Below are positions 34,349-44,286 of a stretch of 64,000 bases of DNA, piece after piece (the first letter of the stretch is position 1; the number at the start of each line of letters is the position of its first letter). Under the pieces are notes generated by a model. The model searched no databases and was not told the origin of the DNA. It worked only from the letters and a program-made list of their open reading frames with translations. The DNA comes from Acidimicrobiales bacterium MED-G01 (lineage in GTDB: Bacteria > Actinomycetota > Acidimicrobiia > Acidimicrobiales > Poriferisodalaceae): NCBI GenBank assembly GCA_002457435.1, contig NTLA01000007.1:36821-100820 (forward strand). The letters run 5' to 3'. Made by a program: the position numbers and the translations under genes.

Positions 34349-35287
34349 ATGTCGCTGTTCTTACAACGAACTTTTGATTCTTTAGCTAATGGCTCCGCGT
34401 ACGCGGCTCTGGCTGTCGCCATTTCCATGGTGTTTCGTTCGACCGGCGTTTTGAATCTTGCACAAGGTCAGCTCGCAATGTTCTCCACCTATATCGCCTT
34501 GGTTCTTGCTACAGGTCCTAGCCCGTATATGAAATTTTCATCCAACACTGACCTAATAGGCGCGGCTTGGCCGGTGTGGGCGGCAATTCTCGGGGCGATA
34601 GTCATTTCTATGGTCATCGGGGCTTTCACTGAAAGGGTGATCATTCGACCTATTAGTGCCGACCCTGTGGCTGCTGTCGGCGCGACATTGGGTTTGTATC
34701 TGCTTTTGGGGGCGTTCGTTCGCAAACAATGGGGTGGGCGAACAATGTTTTTAGGATCTCCATTCCCTCAAACAGCCGAAGATCGTTGGGATATCGGTGG
34801 TGCGCGTCTATGGCATGACAGCGTTGGAATCACGTTAACCATGATCGCTGTGTTGGGCCTTTTGGCGGTGTTGCAACGGCGAACAAAGGCTGGTCTGGCG
34901 TTCAGAGCTGTCACGTCTAATCGCACGGGTTCACTCTTGGTGGGTGTCAGGGTGAGTCGGGTTCTCATGCTCGGATGGGCCTTGGCTGCTGGAATCGGGG
35001 CATTAGCAGGCGGGCTTATAGCCGGTGAGATCAACGTTCGACCTGACATGATGGGTCGCCTGCTGGTGTTCGGCCTTGCTGCCGCGACCCTAGGGGGGTT
35101 GCGTAGCCCAGCTCTTGCCTTCGTGGGTGGGTACTTGTTTGCTTTCCTTGAGACGATGCTCGGCGGGTACGTGAGCTTTGTGGACAGCCAAGTCACCTTG
35201 GTTTGGGCCTTGTTGGTATTAATCATCGTGCTGTTTGTGAGACCCTCAGGCCTGATGCCTCGAACAGAAGCGTGGCAACAACGATGA
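34349..35287 (+). CDS. Branched-chain amino-acid type ABC transporter permease (LivH-like)
   Basis: GSAYAALAVAISMVFRSTGVLNLAQGQLAMFSTYIALVL; GALAGGLIAGE; FVGGYLFAFLETMLG. Confidence 0.87.
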   Translation: MSLFLQRTFDSLANGSAYAALAVAISMVFRSTGVLNLAQGQLAMFSTYIALVLATGPSPYMKFSSNTDLIGAAWPVWAAILGAIVISMVIGAFTERVIIRPISADPVAAVGATLGLYLLLGAFVRKQWGGRTMFLGSPFPQTAEDRWDIGGARLWHDSVGITLTMIAVLGLLAVLQRRTKAGLAFRAVTSNRTGSLLVGVRVSRVLMLGWALAAGIGALAGGLIAGEINVRPDMMGRLLVFGLAAATLGGLRSPALAFVGGYLFAFLETMLGGYVSFVDSQVTLVWALLVLIIVLFVRPSGLMPRTEAWQQR

Positions 35288-36432
35288 CGGTTCAGGAATC
35301 GCGGATTTCTTCGGTGAAGCGCGCCGCTTGGATCATTGCGTCAGCGGCGTTTATTGCGGCGTGTCTTAGGGTCGCGTTTTGGGCAACACCCAAGATCGTT
35401 ACTGACCTCTCCAACGTCGTTGCTTTGTCACTTGCCTTTGCCGGGTTAGTCCTATTGACCCATTATCTGGGTCTCCTTTCATTGGGTCAGGGGGCGTTCG
35501 TCGGTGTTGGTGCCTATGCCGCGTTGCACGCAGTAAACGATTTTGGGGCACCAGTGCTTTGGATGCCGCTCGCAGGACTTGTGGCCGGCACACTAGTTGG
35601 CGCCGTAGTTGCTATTCCTTCTCTGCGTCTACCAAAAGCCTATTTGGCTCTCCTAACTCTCTCGTTAGGGGTCGCCTACCCCATCATTCTGAGGCAGATC
35701 GACGGCAATTTACCCGTGACCTTAGATGGCGAGTTCGTAGCACCCTCTTGGACAGGGATCGCAGAGAACGATGAACATATCTGGGAATTCTTCATCGTTG
35801 CTGCATACGCGGCGGTAACTCTGTTCTTGGTTCAGGGTTTGTTGCGTGGGCCGATCGGACGTGCATTTATTGCCAGTCGGGATCAGCCTGAAGCTGCGCG
35901 CGCGTTCGGTATCCCCGTGTATCGGCTCAGACTTTACGGGGTCGCTTTGAGTGGAGGCATGGCTGGGCTTGCTGGTGGTCTATTGATGATTCCGACCAAC
36001 TTCAATGATTACACCCATTTCCCGGAAGAACTTTCGATCAAGATGTTTGCCCTAGCAATGGCCTTTGGAGGCTCCCGACTCATTTCGGCAGTCCCTGGTG
36101 CGATCGTGTTGATCTTCTTACCGGTATGGCTCATTGACCGCAATTGGGTAGTCGAATACGGCTGGGTTGGTTTGGTGAAGTCGGAGGGCTTCATTTACGC
36201 GGCTCTGCTTCTTGCAACGGCGTATTTGACTAAAGGGAAGGGCTTCATGCATCTCTTCGAGCGGCGCCAACCTAAGTCGGAGGTGCAACCTGAGCCGGAG
36301 GTGCAACCAAGCAATCGTCAAGTCACCTCGGTCGTGCGTGGGCTCGTTGATCTCGATGAACAACTAGTTCACTTGGAGGGATTGGTAGGCGACCGCCCTG
36401 ACATCCGTTCTCGCCAAGAAACTAAAGATTGA
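35284..36432 (+). CDS. Branched-chain amino-acid type ABC transporter permease (LivM-like)
   Basis: ATG at 35284 overlaps the livH stop (ATGA); LLTHYLGLLSLGQGAFVGVGAYAALHAV; GIPVYRLRLYGVALSGGMAGLAGGLL. Confidence 0.86.
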   Translation: MTVQESRISSVKRAAWIIASAAFIAACLRVAFWATPKIVTDLSNVVALSLAFAGLVLLTHYLGLLSLGQGAFVGVGAYAALHAVNDFGAPVLWMPLAGLVAGTLVGAVVAIPSLRLPKAYLALLTLSLGVAYPIILRQIDGNLPVTLDGEFVAPSWTGIAENDEHIWEFFIVAAYAAVTLFLVQGLLRGPIGRAFIASRDQPEAARAFGIPVYRLRLYGVALSGGMAGLAGGLLMIPTNFNDYTHFPEELSIKMFALAMAFGGSRLISAVPGAIVLIFLPVWLIDRNWVVEYGWVGLVKSEGFIYAALLLATAYLTKGKGFMHLFERRQPKSEVQPEPEVQPSNRQVTSVVRGLVDLDEQLVHLEGLVGDRPDIRSRQETKD

Positions 36433-37091
36433 CCGAGTTCATCCGCTCGCTTCACTGCCCATAAGGGTGGATCAACTTCTTCGCCACGATCGATCGCGTC
36501 AAACATCGGTCCCGGATCAGACCATATGTGGCAGGTGTTGAGGTTGAAAGCCATCCGGGTTCGAATTTCTTCCGGGGTCGCCTCCCCGGCTATTGGTGGT
36601 GCAATCATTTGTTCAGTGGGTGACAGGCTCCGAACTGACCATGTCGATTGAACGGCTACGGGGGCCATCGCTTGGAGAAGTGCTGTGGTGTGGGCGCAGC
36701 CTTTCGGTCCCCCAAAGAGCTCCCTCACCTTATGGGTGAATCCGCGGGCTATTGAGAGGCCAATCAATTCCCGGTAGTGGTCAACAATGCTGGGACAATA
36801 TCTATGCGGATGGGTTTCCATCTGCACGTTGGCGTCGATTATCACTAAGTCGGGGAACTCGACGATTAAATCGATCACCATTTTGTGAATCTCTAAGGGG
36901 TTTGGATCGTCATCAAAGTAGACACCGGGCGGTTTCGTGTCTTTTACTCTTCCCCTAATCAGCATTGTTTCGGGCGTTTTCACGTAGGAGCGAACTTCGT
37001 ATTCCCGCTGATGAAGTTTTTGTAGATGTGAAATGTCTAGATCGAAGTCATCTTCGAGGGGGACGCTGCTCATTGTTAGCTCAATAGCCAA
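36369..37091 (-). CDS. DUF2889-like protein
   Basis: 240 aa; IRGRVKDTKPPGVYFDDDPNPLEIHKMVIDLIVEFPDLVIIDANVQMETHPHRYCPSIVDHYRELIGLSIARGFTHKVRELFGGPKGCAHTTALLQAM. Confidence 0.75.
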   Translation of the reverse strand: MAIELTMSSVPLEDDFDLDISHLQKLHQREYEVRSYVKTPETMLIRGRVKDTKPPGVYFDDDPNPLEIHKMVIDLIVEFPDLVIIDANVQMETHPHRYCPSIVDHYRELIGLSIARGFTHKVRELFGGPKGCAHTTALLQAMAPVAVQSTWSVRSLSPTEQMIAPPIAGEATPEEIRTRMAFNLNTCHIWSDPGPMFDAIDRGEEVDPPLWAVKRADELGQSLVSWRERMSGRSPTNPSK

Positions 37092-37903
37092 TCTGCCGGC
37101 GTGAAATCACCATCAGCAAAAAGTTGGCTTTGGAAGCGCTGCATCCCGCTGATCCATCGATCGACATCATTAGCTTTTCGTTCTCTATATGTCTGAACTT
37201 CAGGGTGCGGCAACACAAGAAACCGTTCTTCAGTCATGCACTCAATAACCGTGTCGGCTAGCTGTTCGGCTGTAAGGACACCGTCACCCGCTGCACTTCC
37301 TGGGGTGCCTCTGTCTTGGTCTAGGCGGTCAGGGCTATTGGCAAGAATGTTGGTTTCCACGGCTTGTGGGCAAAGCACCGAGACTCGAATGCCCCGCTCT
37401 CCATAAGTAATGGCCAAGAACTCTCCTAATGAAACGGCTGCTGCTTTAGTGATCGAATATTGCATCGACCCCAATTGGGTGAGAAGACCGGCCGCTGAAG
37501 CCGTGTTCAACAAATAACCGCCTCCGTTTGCCGCCATCACAGGTATTGATGCTCGAGCTGCATATATGTGAGACATGACATGGACTTCCCACATGCGCTG
37601 AATTTCGTCGTTATCGGCTTCCACCCCGCCCTGAGTTACGTATCCAGCGTTGGAGACAAAAATGTCGAGGGTTCCATGGTTCTTTACTGTCTGGTTGACG
37701 AGATCAACGATTCCAGTTTCGTCGGTTACATCTAGTTCAACTGCAGTAGCGCCAATTGTTTGTGCTACACGCTCAGCATTTGATCCGTCCCGATCGACTA
37801 CAACCACACCACTGGCACCTTCCTCATGAAAGCGTTTCGCCAATGCTTCGCCGATTCCACTACCCCCACCGGTCACGATGGCAACTTTGTCTTTTATTTG
37901 CAT
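37076..37903 (-). CDS. Short-chain dehydrogenase/reductase
   Basis: DKVAIVTGGGSGIGEALAKRF; NAGYVTQGG; YSITKAA. ATG 37903 preferred. Confidence 0.9.
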   Translation of the reverse strand: MQIKDKVAIVTGGGSGIGEALAKRFHEEGASGVVVVDRDGSNAERVAQTIGATAVELDVTDETGIVDLVNQTVKNHGTLDIFVSNAGYVTQGGVEADNDEIQRMWEVHVMSHIYAARASIPVMAANGGGYLLNTASAAGLLTQLGSMQYSITKAAAVSLGEFLAITYGERGIRVSVLCPQAVETNILANSPDRLDQDRGTPGSAAGDGVLTAEQLADTVIECMTEERFLVLPHPEVQTYRERKANDVDRWISGMQRFQSQLFADGDFTPADWLLS

Positions 37904-38044
37904 GTCAGCAGAGTAACGAGCAACGACGAGAACTGCTTGGTTGAAGCTTTCATCCTTGAGAAGCGACAATGTCTGAAGCGGTCGACTCTGAGGCTGTACT
38001 GCTTATTTGACTAGTCTCCCCTTAGACGTTTGGGAGGTAGTTCA

Positions 38045-39265
38045 TTGGCTGCACCATTGGAAGATGTGACCGTTGTCGAAATTGATAACTGGATGGCCTC
38101 TCCCAGTGCGGGAGCGATTCTCGCTGACCTCGGAGCCAATGTGATCAAGGTAGAACCATTAGCCGGCGATCCGATGCGAGACATGGGGCGGCCCGCCAAG
38201 GTTTCCGAGGAAAAGAAAAATTTCGACTATCAGTTTGACGTTTCCAACCGTGGCAAACGATCGATAGCTATCGATCTGGAATCCGAAGCAGGTATGGAAG
38301 TGGTATTCGCTTTGGTAGCTACAGCTGACGTATTCATGTGCAACCTGTTGCAGCATCGTCAACAAAGATTCGGACTGGATCCCTCTGCCCTACAAAAGGT
38401 CAACAGTCGAATTGTGCATGCAACCCTCACCGGCTACGGGACGGAAGGGCCTGAAGCTCACAGACCTGGCTACGACGTCACCGCCTTTTTTGGTCGCTCT
38501 GGTTTGTATGACGCTATGCGCGAAGGTGAGACAGGAACGGTGCCGATGGCCAGACCTGCACAAGGTGACCACACGACCGGACTCGCATTTGTTGGAGCTA
38601 TTTTGGCGGCGCTCCGGCTCGCCGAACGAAGTGGAGAACCTCAAACAGTCGAAACCTCGCTTTACGAGACCGCTATTTGGACTCAAGCCACTGATTACGC
38701 AATCACAGCTGTTGACCGAGCTCCGCTCCGTCCTCGCGCAAGAGAAAACATGATCATCCCAACCGCCAATCGCTACCCATGCGGCGACGGCAAATGGGTT
38801 GTCCTGAATATGCCTGAAGAGAGCGCCTGGCCAAAATTATGTCGAGTCATCGAACGCGAAGATCTTCTAGGCGACGAAAGGTTTCAAGATATTCGAGGGC
38901 GTTTTCAACACATGCCAGAAATTGTTGCTGTCATTGATGACGCTTTATCCCACAAGACTCGGGATCAGTGGGGGGAAATCTTTGACTCGAATGGGATTAT
39001 TTGGGGTCCCGTGCTCGCGCTCCATGAGGTGGCATCCGATCCTCAAGCGGATGCCTTGTCTCTGTTCCCAACGCTTAACAGCGAAGATATTGGTCCGTAT
39101 CGCACAGTTGCGGCGCCAATGCGGTTCGTTGGGGCCGAGGTTGGCCCTAAGGCGCCCGCCCCAAAGCTGGGAGAGCACACTCGCGAAATTTTGGCTAACG
39201 CAGGCCGTAGCGAAGCCGAGATCGACACCCTCATAGATAGCGGTGCTGTTGGCGAGCTCTCCTGA
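38045..39265 (+). CDS. CaiB/BaiF family CoA-transferase
   Basis: LEDVTVVEIDNWMASPSAGAILADLGANVIKVEPLAGDPMRDMG; TTG at 38045 preceded by GGGAGG (track start 38030 is also TTG). Confidence 0.88.
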   Translation: MAAPLEDVTVVEIDNWMASPSAGAILADLGANVIKVEPLAGDPMRDMGRPAKVSEEKKNFDYQFDVSNRGKRSIAIDLESEAGMEVVFALVATADVFMCNLLQHRQQRFGLDPSALQKVNSRIVHATLTGYGTEGPEAHRPGYDVTAFFGRSGLYDAMREGETGTVPMARPAQGDHTTGLAFVGAILAALRLAERSGEPQTVETSLYETAIWTQATDYAITAVDRAPLRPRARENMIIPTANRYPCGDGKWVVLNMPEESAWPKLCRVIEREDLLGDERFQDIRGRFQHMPEIVAVIDDALSHKTRDQWGEIFDSNGIIWGPVLALHEVASDPQADALSLFPTLNSEDIGPYRTVAAPMRFVGAEVGPKAPAPKLGEHTREILANAGRSEAEIDTLIDSGAVGELS

Positions 39266-39306
39266 TTCAGGTCCACCGCAGTCGGGTCACGTGACGCACC
39301 GCCAAA

Positions 39307-40122
39307 TCAAAATTGGAGATTCTCAGGAGCGACCATTTGGCTCTGCAATACCCACCCAAGGGGACCATTGAGATCCATCAGGGTTGTCCTGCAGCAAGCA
39401 AGATTGCTGGATACGCGTTGAGAATAGGATTCAAACAAAACCCATTCGCTCTGAGGTGGTCTCATCAACTGGAGAGTTACGTCGGTATTTATAAAAGGTT
39501 GGTCATCATCAGAGTGCTCCCAACCGACAGCAGCTCCAAGATCAGACAATGTCGCTATCTGCTGAAACATTGACGGGGATTCACCTGCTACGAGCCGGTG
39601 GTCGAGACGGGCCCAAATACGGCCCGGACCAGGTTCTTCCGTCGAGCCGGACAGTATTCGCAGTTCTACAGCGTCAGCGTTAAAGCCGGGTCGGGGGTAT
39701 TCCATATCGGGGTGAGATCCCGGGTCTGCTCGCTCTACGGGGATCTCTGGAACTTCTTCTGAGTTTGCAAGTAACTGCCGCGGCTGGGCGAGCCACTGCG
39801 ATGTAGCTCTGGCTAACAATTTCCCTTGGTGGGATATTGATGCTTCAACCACAGCGGTCTGTTTACCGTTTTTGACGATCTCAGACGACGTCATCAATTT
39901 GTCGACGGGCACTCCGGAAAGTATTTCGACCGTCAGTCGAGTACATGCGAGGTCCTCTCGGTCGAGTCTTTCTTCGATAGCCCACGCAAGTAATCCGCAT
40001 ATGGGACCACCATGCATTACACCGTGGCTCCAGGGTCCACGTGTGAGTTCAGTCGATTCCACTCCTCCGTTTAATGGCAAAAACAGAGCTGGTGGGTATT
40101 CATCCGGAGCAAGAGGGGGCAT
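39307..40122 (-). CDS. Acyl-CoA thioesterase superfamily (TesB-like double hotdog) protein
   Basis: 271 aa; TRGPWSHGVMHGGPICGLLAWAIEERL...LTVEILSGVPVDKL. Confidence 0.75.
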   Translation of the reverse strand: MPPLAPDEYPPALFLPLNGGVESTELTRGPWSHGVMHGGPICGLLAWAIEERLDREDLACTRLTVEILSGVPVDKLMTSSEIVKNGKQTAVVEASISHQGKLLARATSQWLAQPRQLLANSEEVPEIPVERADPGSHPDMEYPRPGFNADAVELRILSGSTEEPGPGRIWARLDHRLVAGESPSMFQQIATLSDLGAAVGWEHSDDDQPFINTDVTLQLMRPPQSEWVLFESYSQRVSSNLACCRTTLMDLNGPLGWVLQSQMVAPENLQF

Positions 40123-40144
40123 CGAACCACGTTAGGGTGCGGGA

Positions 40145-41083
40145 ATGCATCCGTTTCGGTTCGGCGTTCAATTTTCAACATCTGCCTCAGGTGATGTGTA
40201 CCGAGAAACGGTCCGCAAAATAGAGGACTTGGGCTACAGCACAGTGTTTTGTCCCGACCATTTTGATGACCAATGGGCGCCAACAGTCGCTTTGACGGTC
40301 GCAGCCGAAGCGACAACTACTCTGCGAGTGGCAGCGCTGGTGTATGACGTTGACTACCGACACCCGGTAACACTTGCGAAAGAGATCGCGACTCTTGATG
40401 TCGTTTCGGGCGGGCGGGTCGAATTTGGGATTGGTGCAGGTTGGATGGCTGACGACTATGCAGCTGCAGGTATCAGGTTCGACAGACCCGGTGTTCGTAT
40501 AGATCGAATGATTGAGGCCATTGAGGTTGTTCAAGGTTTGTGGTCCGGAGATCCTTTCGATTTTCGAGGCAGCCATTATGAGATCAGCGGCTTGACTGGG
40601 ACTCCCTCTCCATATCAGCCTGGTGGTCCACCAATAATCATTGGTGGAGGCGGGAAACGAGTTCTTACCGAAGCGGCCTTGCGAGCCGACATTGTTGGCC
40701 TTAACGCGTCACTCCACGCTGGATCTGTAGGTCCTGAAACAGCGTTGTCCGCTCTAGGGGAGAAATTTTTGGAGCGTCGCCATTGGGTCGAAGAAGCCGC
40801 TGGGGATCGGTTTTCTGAAATTGAGTTGCAGATGAACACCTTTATGACGGCAGTAACCAATACCACTTCAGAGGCAGATGAGATGTTTGAGGGTATGGCG
40901 CCAATGTTTGGTCTGTCCCCTGAGCAAGCGCGGACTATCCCGATGGTTCTCGCCGGTACCATCAGTGATGTTTGTGACCAACTTCATCGATACCGAGAGC
41001 TGTACGGGACAAGTTATTGGGTCATCCATGAAGGCGAGGTAGATGCCATGGCGCCTGTGGTTGCAAAGATGACTGACACATAG
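40145..41083 (+). CDS. LLM class (probably F420-dependent) oxidoreductase
   Basis: FRFGVQFSTSASG...VFCPDHFDDQWAPTVALTVAAEATTTLRVAALVYDVDYRHPVTLAKEIATLDVVSGGRVEFGIGAGW. Confidence 0.88.
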   Translation: MHPFRFGVQFSTSASGDVYRETVRKIEDLGYSTVFCPDHFDDQWAPTVALTVAAEATTTLRVAALVYDVDYRHPVTLAKEIATLDVVSGGRVEFGIGAGWMADDYAAAGIRFDRPGVRIDRMIEAIEVVQGLWSGDPFDFRGSHYEISGLTGTPSPYQPGGPPIIIGGGGKRVLTEAALRADIVGLNASLHAGSVGPETALSALGEKFLERRHWVEEAAGDRFSEIELQMNTFMTAVTNTTSEADEMFEGMAPMFGLSPEQARTIPMVLAGTISDVCDQLHRYRELYGTSYWVIHEGEVDAMAPVVAKMTDT

Positions 41084-41127
41084 GTCTTAGTTGTTTTGCG
41101 CAGACTTCACAGTCACTCCCTGGCCCT

Positions 41128-44100
41128 ATGGTTGATGCCATGATTGACGCTCGTGAAGTCGGCTTTGGTCGTGAAGCTAACGAGCAACTCGCTCGGCTGC
41201 TCCACGATGCGAAAAGCCAGGATGTGTTCGCGTCAGTAAGCGTCATAGTCCCTAGTAATTACGTGGCAGTTACCCTGCGTAGAGAGCTGGCGACGGGCGA
41301 CTACGGGGCGACATCTTGGGTTGGCAAGGGTCTGGTTGGAACAGATTTCTTAACTTCGTACCGACTCGCCGAAGCAGTCGCCGGTCACAACTTCCTTGCC
41401 CAAGGACGACAGCCAATACGCGGTGCTGTCATCGGCGCCGCTATACGCCAAATACTTACCGATGACCCCGGCATCTTCGAACCGATCGCTCACCACGGAG
41501 CAACGGAACGGGAGCTAGTTCGCGTATACCGCGAACTTCGCGATTTAGAAGAAGGTGATCTGAATGCACTTGCGTCGTCAGGAGAGAGGAGTAGCGAAGT
41601 AGTTCGTGTTTGCAGCTCTGCTAACCAGTTGCTCCAAGACGAATGGTTCGATGAGTTCGATCTTTTTCGATCCACGGACCTGGCTGCGGAGAAAGTCTCT
41701 GATTTCGGGACATTGGTGCTATTTCTCCCCCAACAGCTAGCTACTGCCGAAATAACGTTTTTCTCTCGCTTATCTGAATCCAGCTCTATGACAGCCTTAA
41801 TCGGCTTAACCGGTGCTGAAGAAGCAGATCGCGACTCCAACAGGATCGCTGACCTTTTCAATACACAACTCTCGTCTTCAAACGTCGCTCCCGCTTCTGC
41901 TAGCACGGTTATTTCAGTGAGTGACCCCGACGATGAAGTTCGAACCACTATCCGAGCTGTCGTCGGTTTACTCGATCAAGGTGTTACAGCCAGTCAGATA
42001 GCGGTTCTCTATCCTCACCGAAACCCCTATGCCCGGCTCCTTGAGGAACACCTCAACCAATCGGCAGTCTGCTTCAGTGGGATTTCATCTCGAACAGTTG
42101 CTGATTCGATGTTGGGCCGCTTCATCACGAGTTTGTTGGCTTTGCCAGACAAAAACCTGAACGTCAACGCGGTCCTCGACTTTCTCTCCAGCTCCCAAAC
42201 ACGGATGCACGTCAACAGCCCACTATCCACTCCTTCGGTTTCTTGGTCCCAAGCAGCCATAGCTGCCGGAGTGAGCGCAGGGTTAGAAGACTGGTCAGAA
42301 AAACTCTCCCGCCACAGAGAACAACTGTTAGCTACCGCCGCGAAAGAACGGGTTCGCACCGGAGACGACAGTCAGGCAAGTCGTCACGAAAGAAGAGCAC
42401 ACGAAGTCGATGACCTGTTGGCTTTCGTCACAGAACTGAACCATATTGTGAACCCTGAAAGCTTGCCCACCGATTGGGTGGGACTCTGCTCCTGGCTGAA
42501 GCAGGCCATCGAACGCTATTTAGGTCCAAATAACCAGGTTGGACCCCACAAAGGTGACTTCGCAGTAGTCGAACAGGTTCTGGACCAGTTACAAAATCTG
42601 ACCAGAGTTGAACCGAACACAACTTTCAACGTTTTCCGCCGAAGTTTAGAAACGCAGCTACAAGACCATAACGAACGTATCGGCAAACTCGGCAAAGGTG
42701 TCTTTGTTGGTGACATACACCAAGCCTGGGGTCTCAATTTTGAACACACCTTTATTCTTGGCTTGGCTGAAGGGACTTTTCCGTCGGCACCCCGCAAAAA
42801 CGGTGTCATCTCAGATGAAGATCGATCCCGCCTCAATGGGGCGCTCTCGATATCACGCGACGTCACCAACGATGACTACCGCCGGTTTCTTGCCGCCCTA
42901 TCGTCATCCAATGAGAACACCTTGCTATTTCCGCGTGGAGATCTACGTCAGCACAAAGAGAACTACCCCGCACGGTGGTTAGAGCAAATGGCCGAGCTCA
43001 TGGGAGCCCCTTCACTCAACGAAGCATTCAAGGACCCACAACACTCATGGGCGGTACATCAGCCATCCTTTATTTCTGGCCTTCGGAATTCGAACTTTCC
43101 CGCATCACCTCAGGAATTCGACTTAGCGTCGTTGTTGGATAGCCGAGACGAAGGTCAGGACCTCACAACGGTCCTATTGAATAACACCTCGTCGTTTGAA
43201 GCCGGCCGACACTTGATCGACAGTCGCAATAGCAGCATTTTTACGCGGTTCGATGGCAATCTCAGCGGCCTAGTCAACCCAACAACAGTTCGGACCAACG
43301 TATTATCACCAACACGTCTGAAACAGTGGGTTGACTGCCCGCACAGCTATTTCATGCGCTACGTCCTGGGCGTCGACGAACCGGAATCTTTTCGACACGA
43401 ATTTCGCATTTCGCCTCTCATTCGCGGCTCTCTGATCCATGAGGCTGCGGACCGATTCTTCCGCGACCAAGTTGCCAAAGGCACCCCACCGGGTCCGAAT
43501 CGGCAATACAGCGAAAACGACATTTCGTCGATGAGACAAATCGGCATTGAAGTCGCAACAGAACTTGAAACTCAGGGTCTTGTGGGAAGACCACTGTTCT
43601 GGAATCGAGATCGCGAGCAGCTACTCAACGATTTGATCGGAATCTTGAAATTCGACCACCAAAGAGAACCACGAGGAACCGTTGTTGCCACGGAACTAAA
43701 ATTCGGTTTACCGGATGGTGATTTCCCACCCCTTCAACGCAAGCTCCCATCTGGACGAACTGTGAATTTCAGAGGCAGTATCGATCGTGTCGAAAAAACA
43801 GACGCGGGAACTCTCGTAGTAGTTGATTACAAAACCGGCAAAATCGACAGCTACAAAAAACTCAGCCCCGAGGATCCCATATTGGGAGGCTCTCAACTTC
43901 AACTCCCCCTCTACGCTGTCGCAGCAAATAGCTATCTAGGTCAAGACGTCAACGAGACCCACGCCAGCTATTGGTTCACCAGCGACTCCCAACGATGGGC
44001 GACGAGGGGGTACCCGATCAGCCACGACGTTCTTGATGCGTTCGACGAAGCGATCGACATCATCGTTGACGGAATAGAAAGTGGTCTATTTCCTCCCAAA

Positions 44101-44286
44101 CCAGCTCCTTCTTCATCCAGATTTACCGGTGTCGGCAAATGTGTGTTCTGTGACCCCGACGAACTCGGCACCAGAGAAATAGAAGAGAAATGGAAGGCAC
44201 TGTCACTGCTGGATTCGCTCGGCCCGTACACCCAACTTCGAGGTGAAGGCGCTATTGCTGGCGACGAAAAGGGTGACGATGAGTAG
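41128..44286 (+). CDS. AddB-like helicase-nuclease subunit with C-terminal PD-(D/E)XK nuclease
   Basis: 1052 aa; no N-terminal Walker A; LSPTRLKQWVDCPHSYFMRYVLG, RGSLIHEAADRFF, VVVDYKTGKID; followed by the helicase subunit. Confidence 0.82.
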   Translation: MVDAMIDAREVGFGREANEQLARLLHDAKSQDVFASVSVIVPSNYVAVTLRRELATGDYGATSWVGKGLVGTDFLTSYRLAEAVAGHNFLAQGRQPIRGAVIGAAIRQILTDDPGIFEPIAHHGATERELVRVYRELRDLEEGDLNALASSGERSSEVVRVCSSANQLLQDEWFDEFDLFRSTDLAAEKVSDFGTLVLFLPQQLATAEITFFSRLSESSSMTALIGLTGAEEADRDSNRIADLFNTQLSSSNVAPASASTVISVSDPDDEVRTTIRAVVGLLDQGVTASQIAVLYPHRNPYARLLEEHLNQSAVCFSGISSRTVADSMLGRFITSLLALPDKNLNVNAVLDFLSSSQTRMHVNSPLSTPSVSWSQAAIAAGVSAGLEDWSEKLSRHREQLLATAAKERVRTGDDSQASRHERRAHEVDDLLAFVTELNHIVNPESLPTDWVGLCSWLKQAIERYLGPNNQVGPHKGDFAVVEQVLDQLQNLTRVEPNTTFNVFRRSLETQLQDHNERIGKLGKGVFVGDIHQAWGLNFEHTFILGLAEGTFPSAPRKNGVISDEDRSRLNGALSISRDVTNDDYRRFLAALSSSNENTLLFPRGDLRQHKENYPARWLEQMAELMGAPSLNEAFKDPQHSWAVHQPSFISGLRNSNFPASPQEFDLASLLDSRDEGQDLTTVLLNNTSSFEAGRHLIDSRNSSIFTRFDGNLSGLVNPTTVRTNVLSPTRLKQWVDCPHSYFMRYVLGVDEPESFRHEFRISPLIRGSLIHEAADRFFRDQVAKGTPPGPNRQYSENDISSMRQIGIEVATELETQGLVGRPLFWNRDREQLLNDLIGILKFDHQREPRGTVVATELKFGLPDGDFPPLQRKLPSGRTVNFRGSIDRVEKTDAGTLVVVDYKTGKIDSYKKLSPEDPILGGSQLQLPLYAVAANSYLGQDVNETHASYWFTSDSQRWATRGYPISHDVLDAFDEAIDIIVDGIESGLFPPKPAPSSSRFTGVGKCVFCDPDELGTREIEEKWKALSLLDSLGPYTQLRGEGAIAGDEKGDDE

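Noticed and set aside
34768-35226. 152-aa minus-strand ORF opposite livH
   Set aside because: Antisense translation of a membrane permease; Pro/Thr/Arg-rich and without motifs.
39286-39295. Perfect palindrome GTCACGTGAC between two convergent genes
   Set aside because: A 10-bp palindrome without loop or T-run in a 41-bp convergent gap; chance occurrence is plausible and no promoter is nearby.
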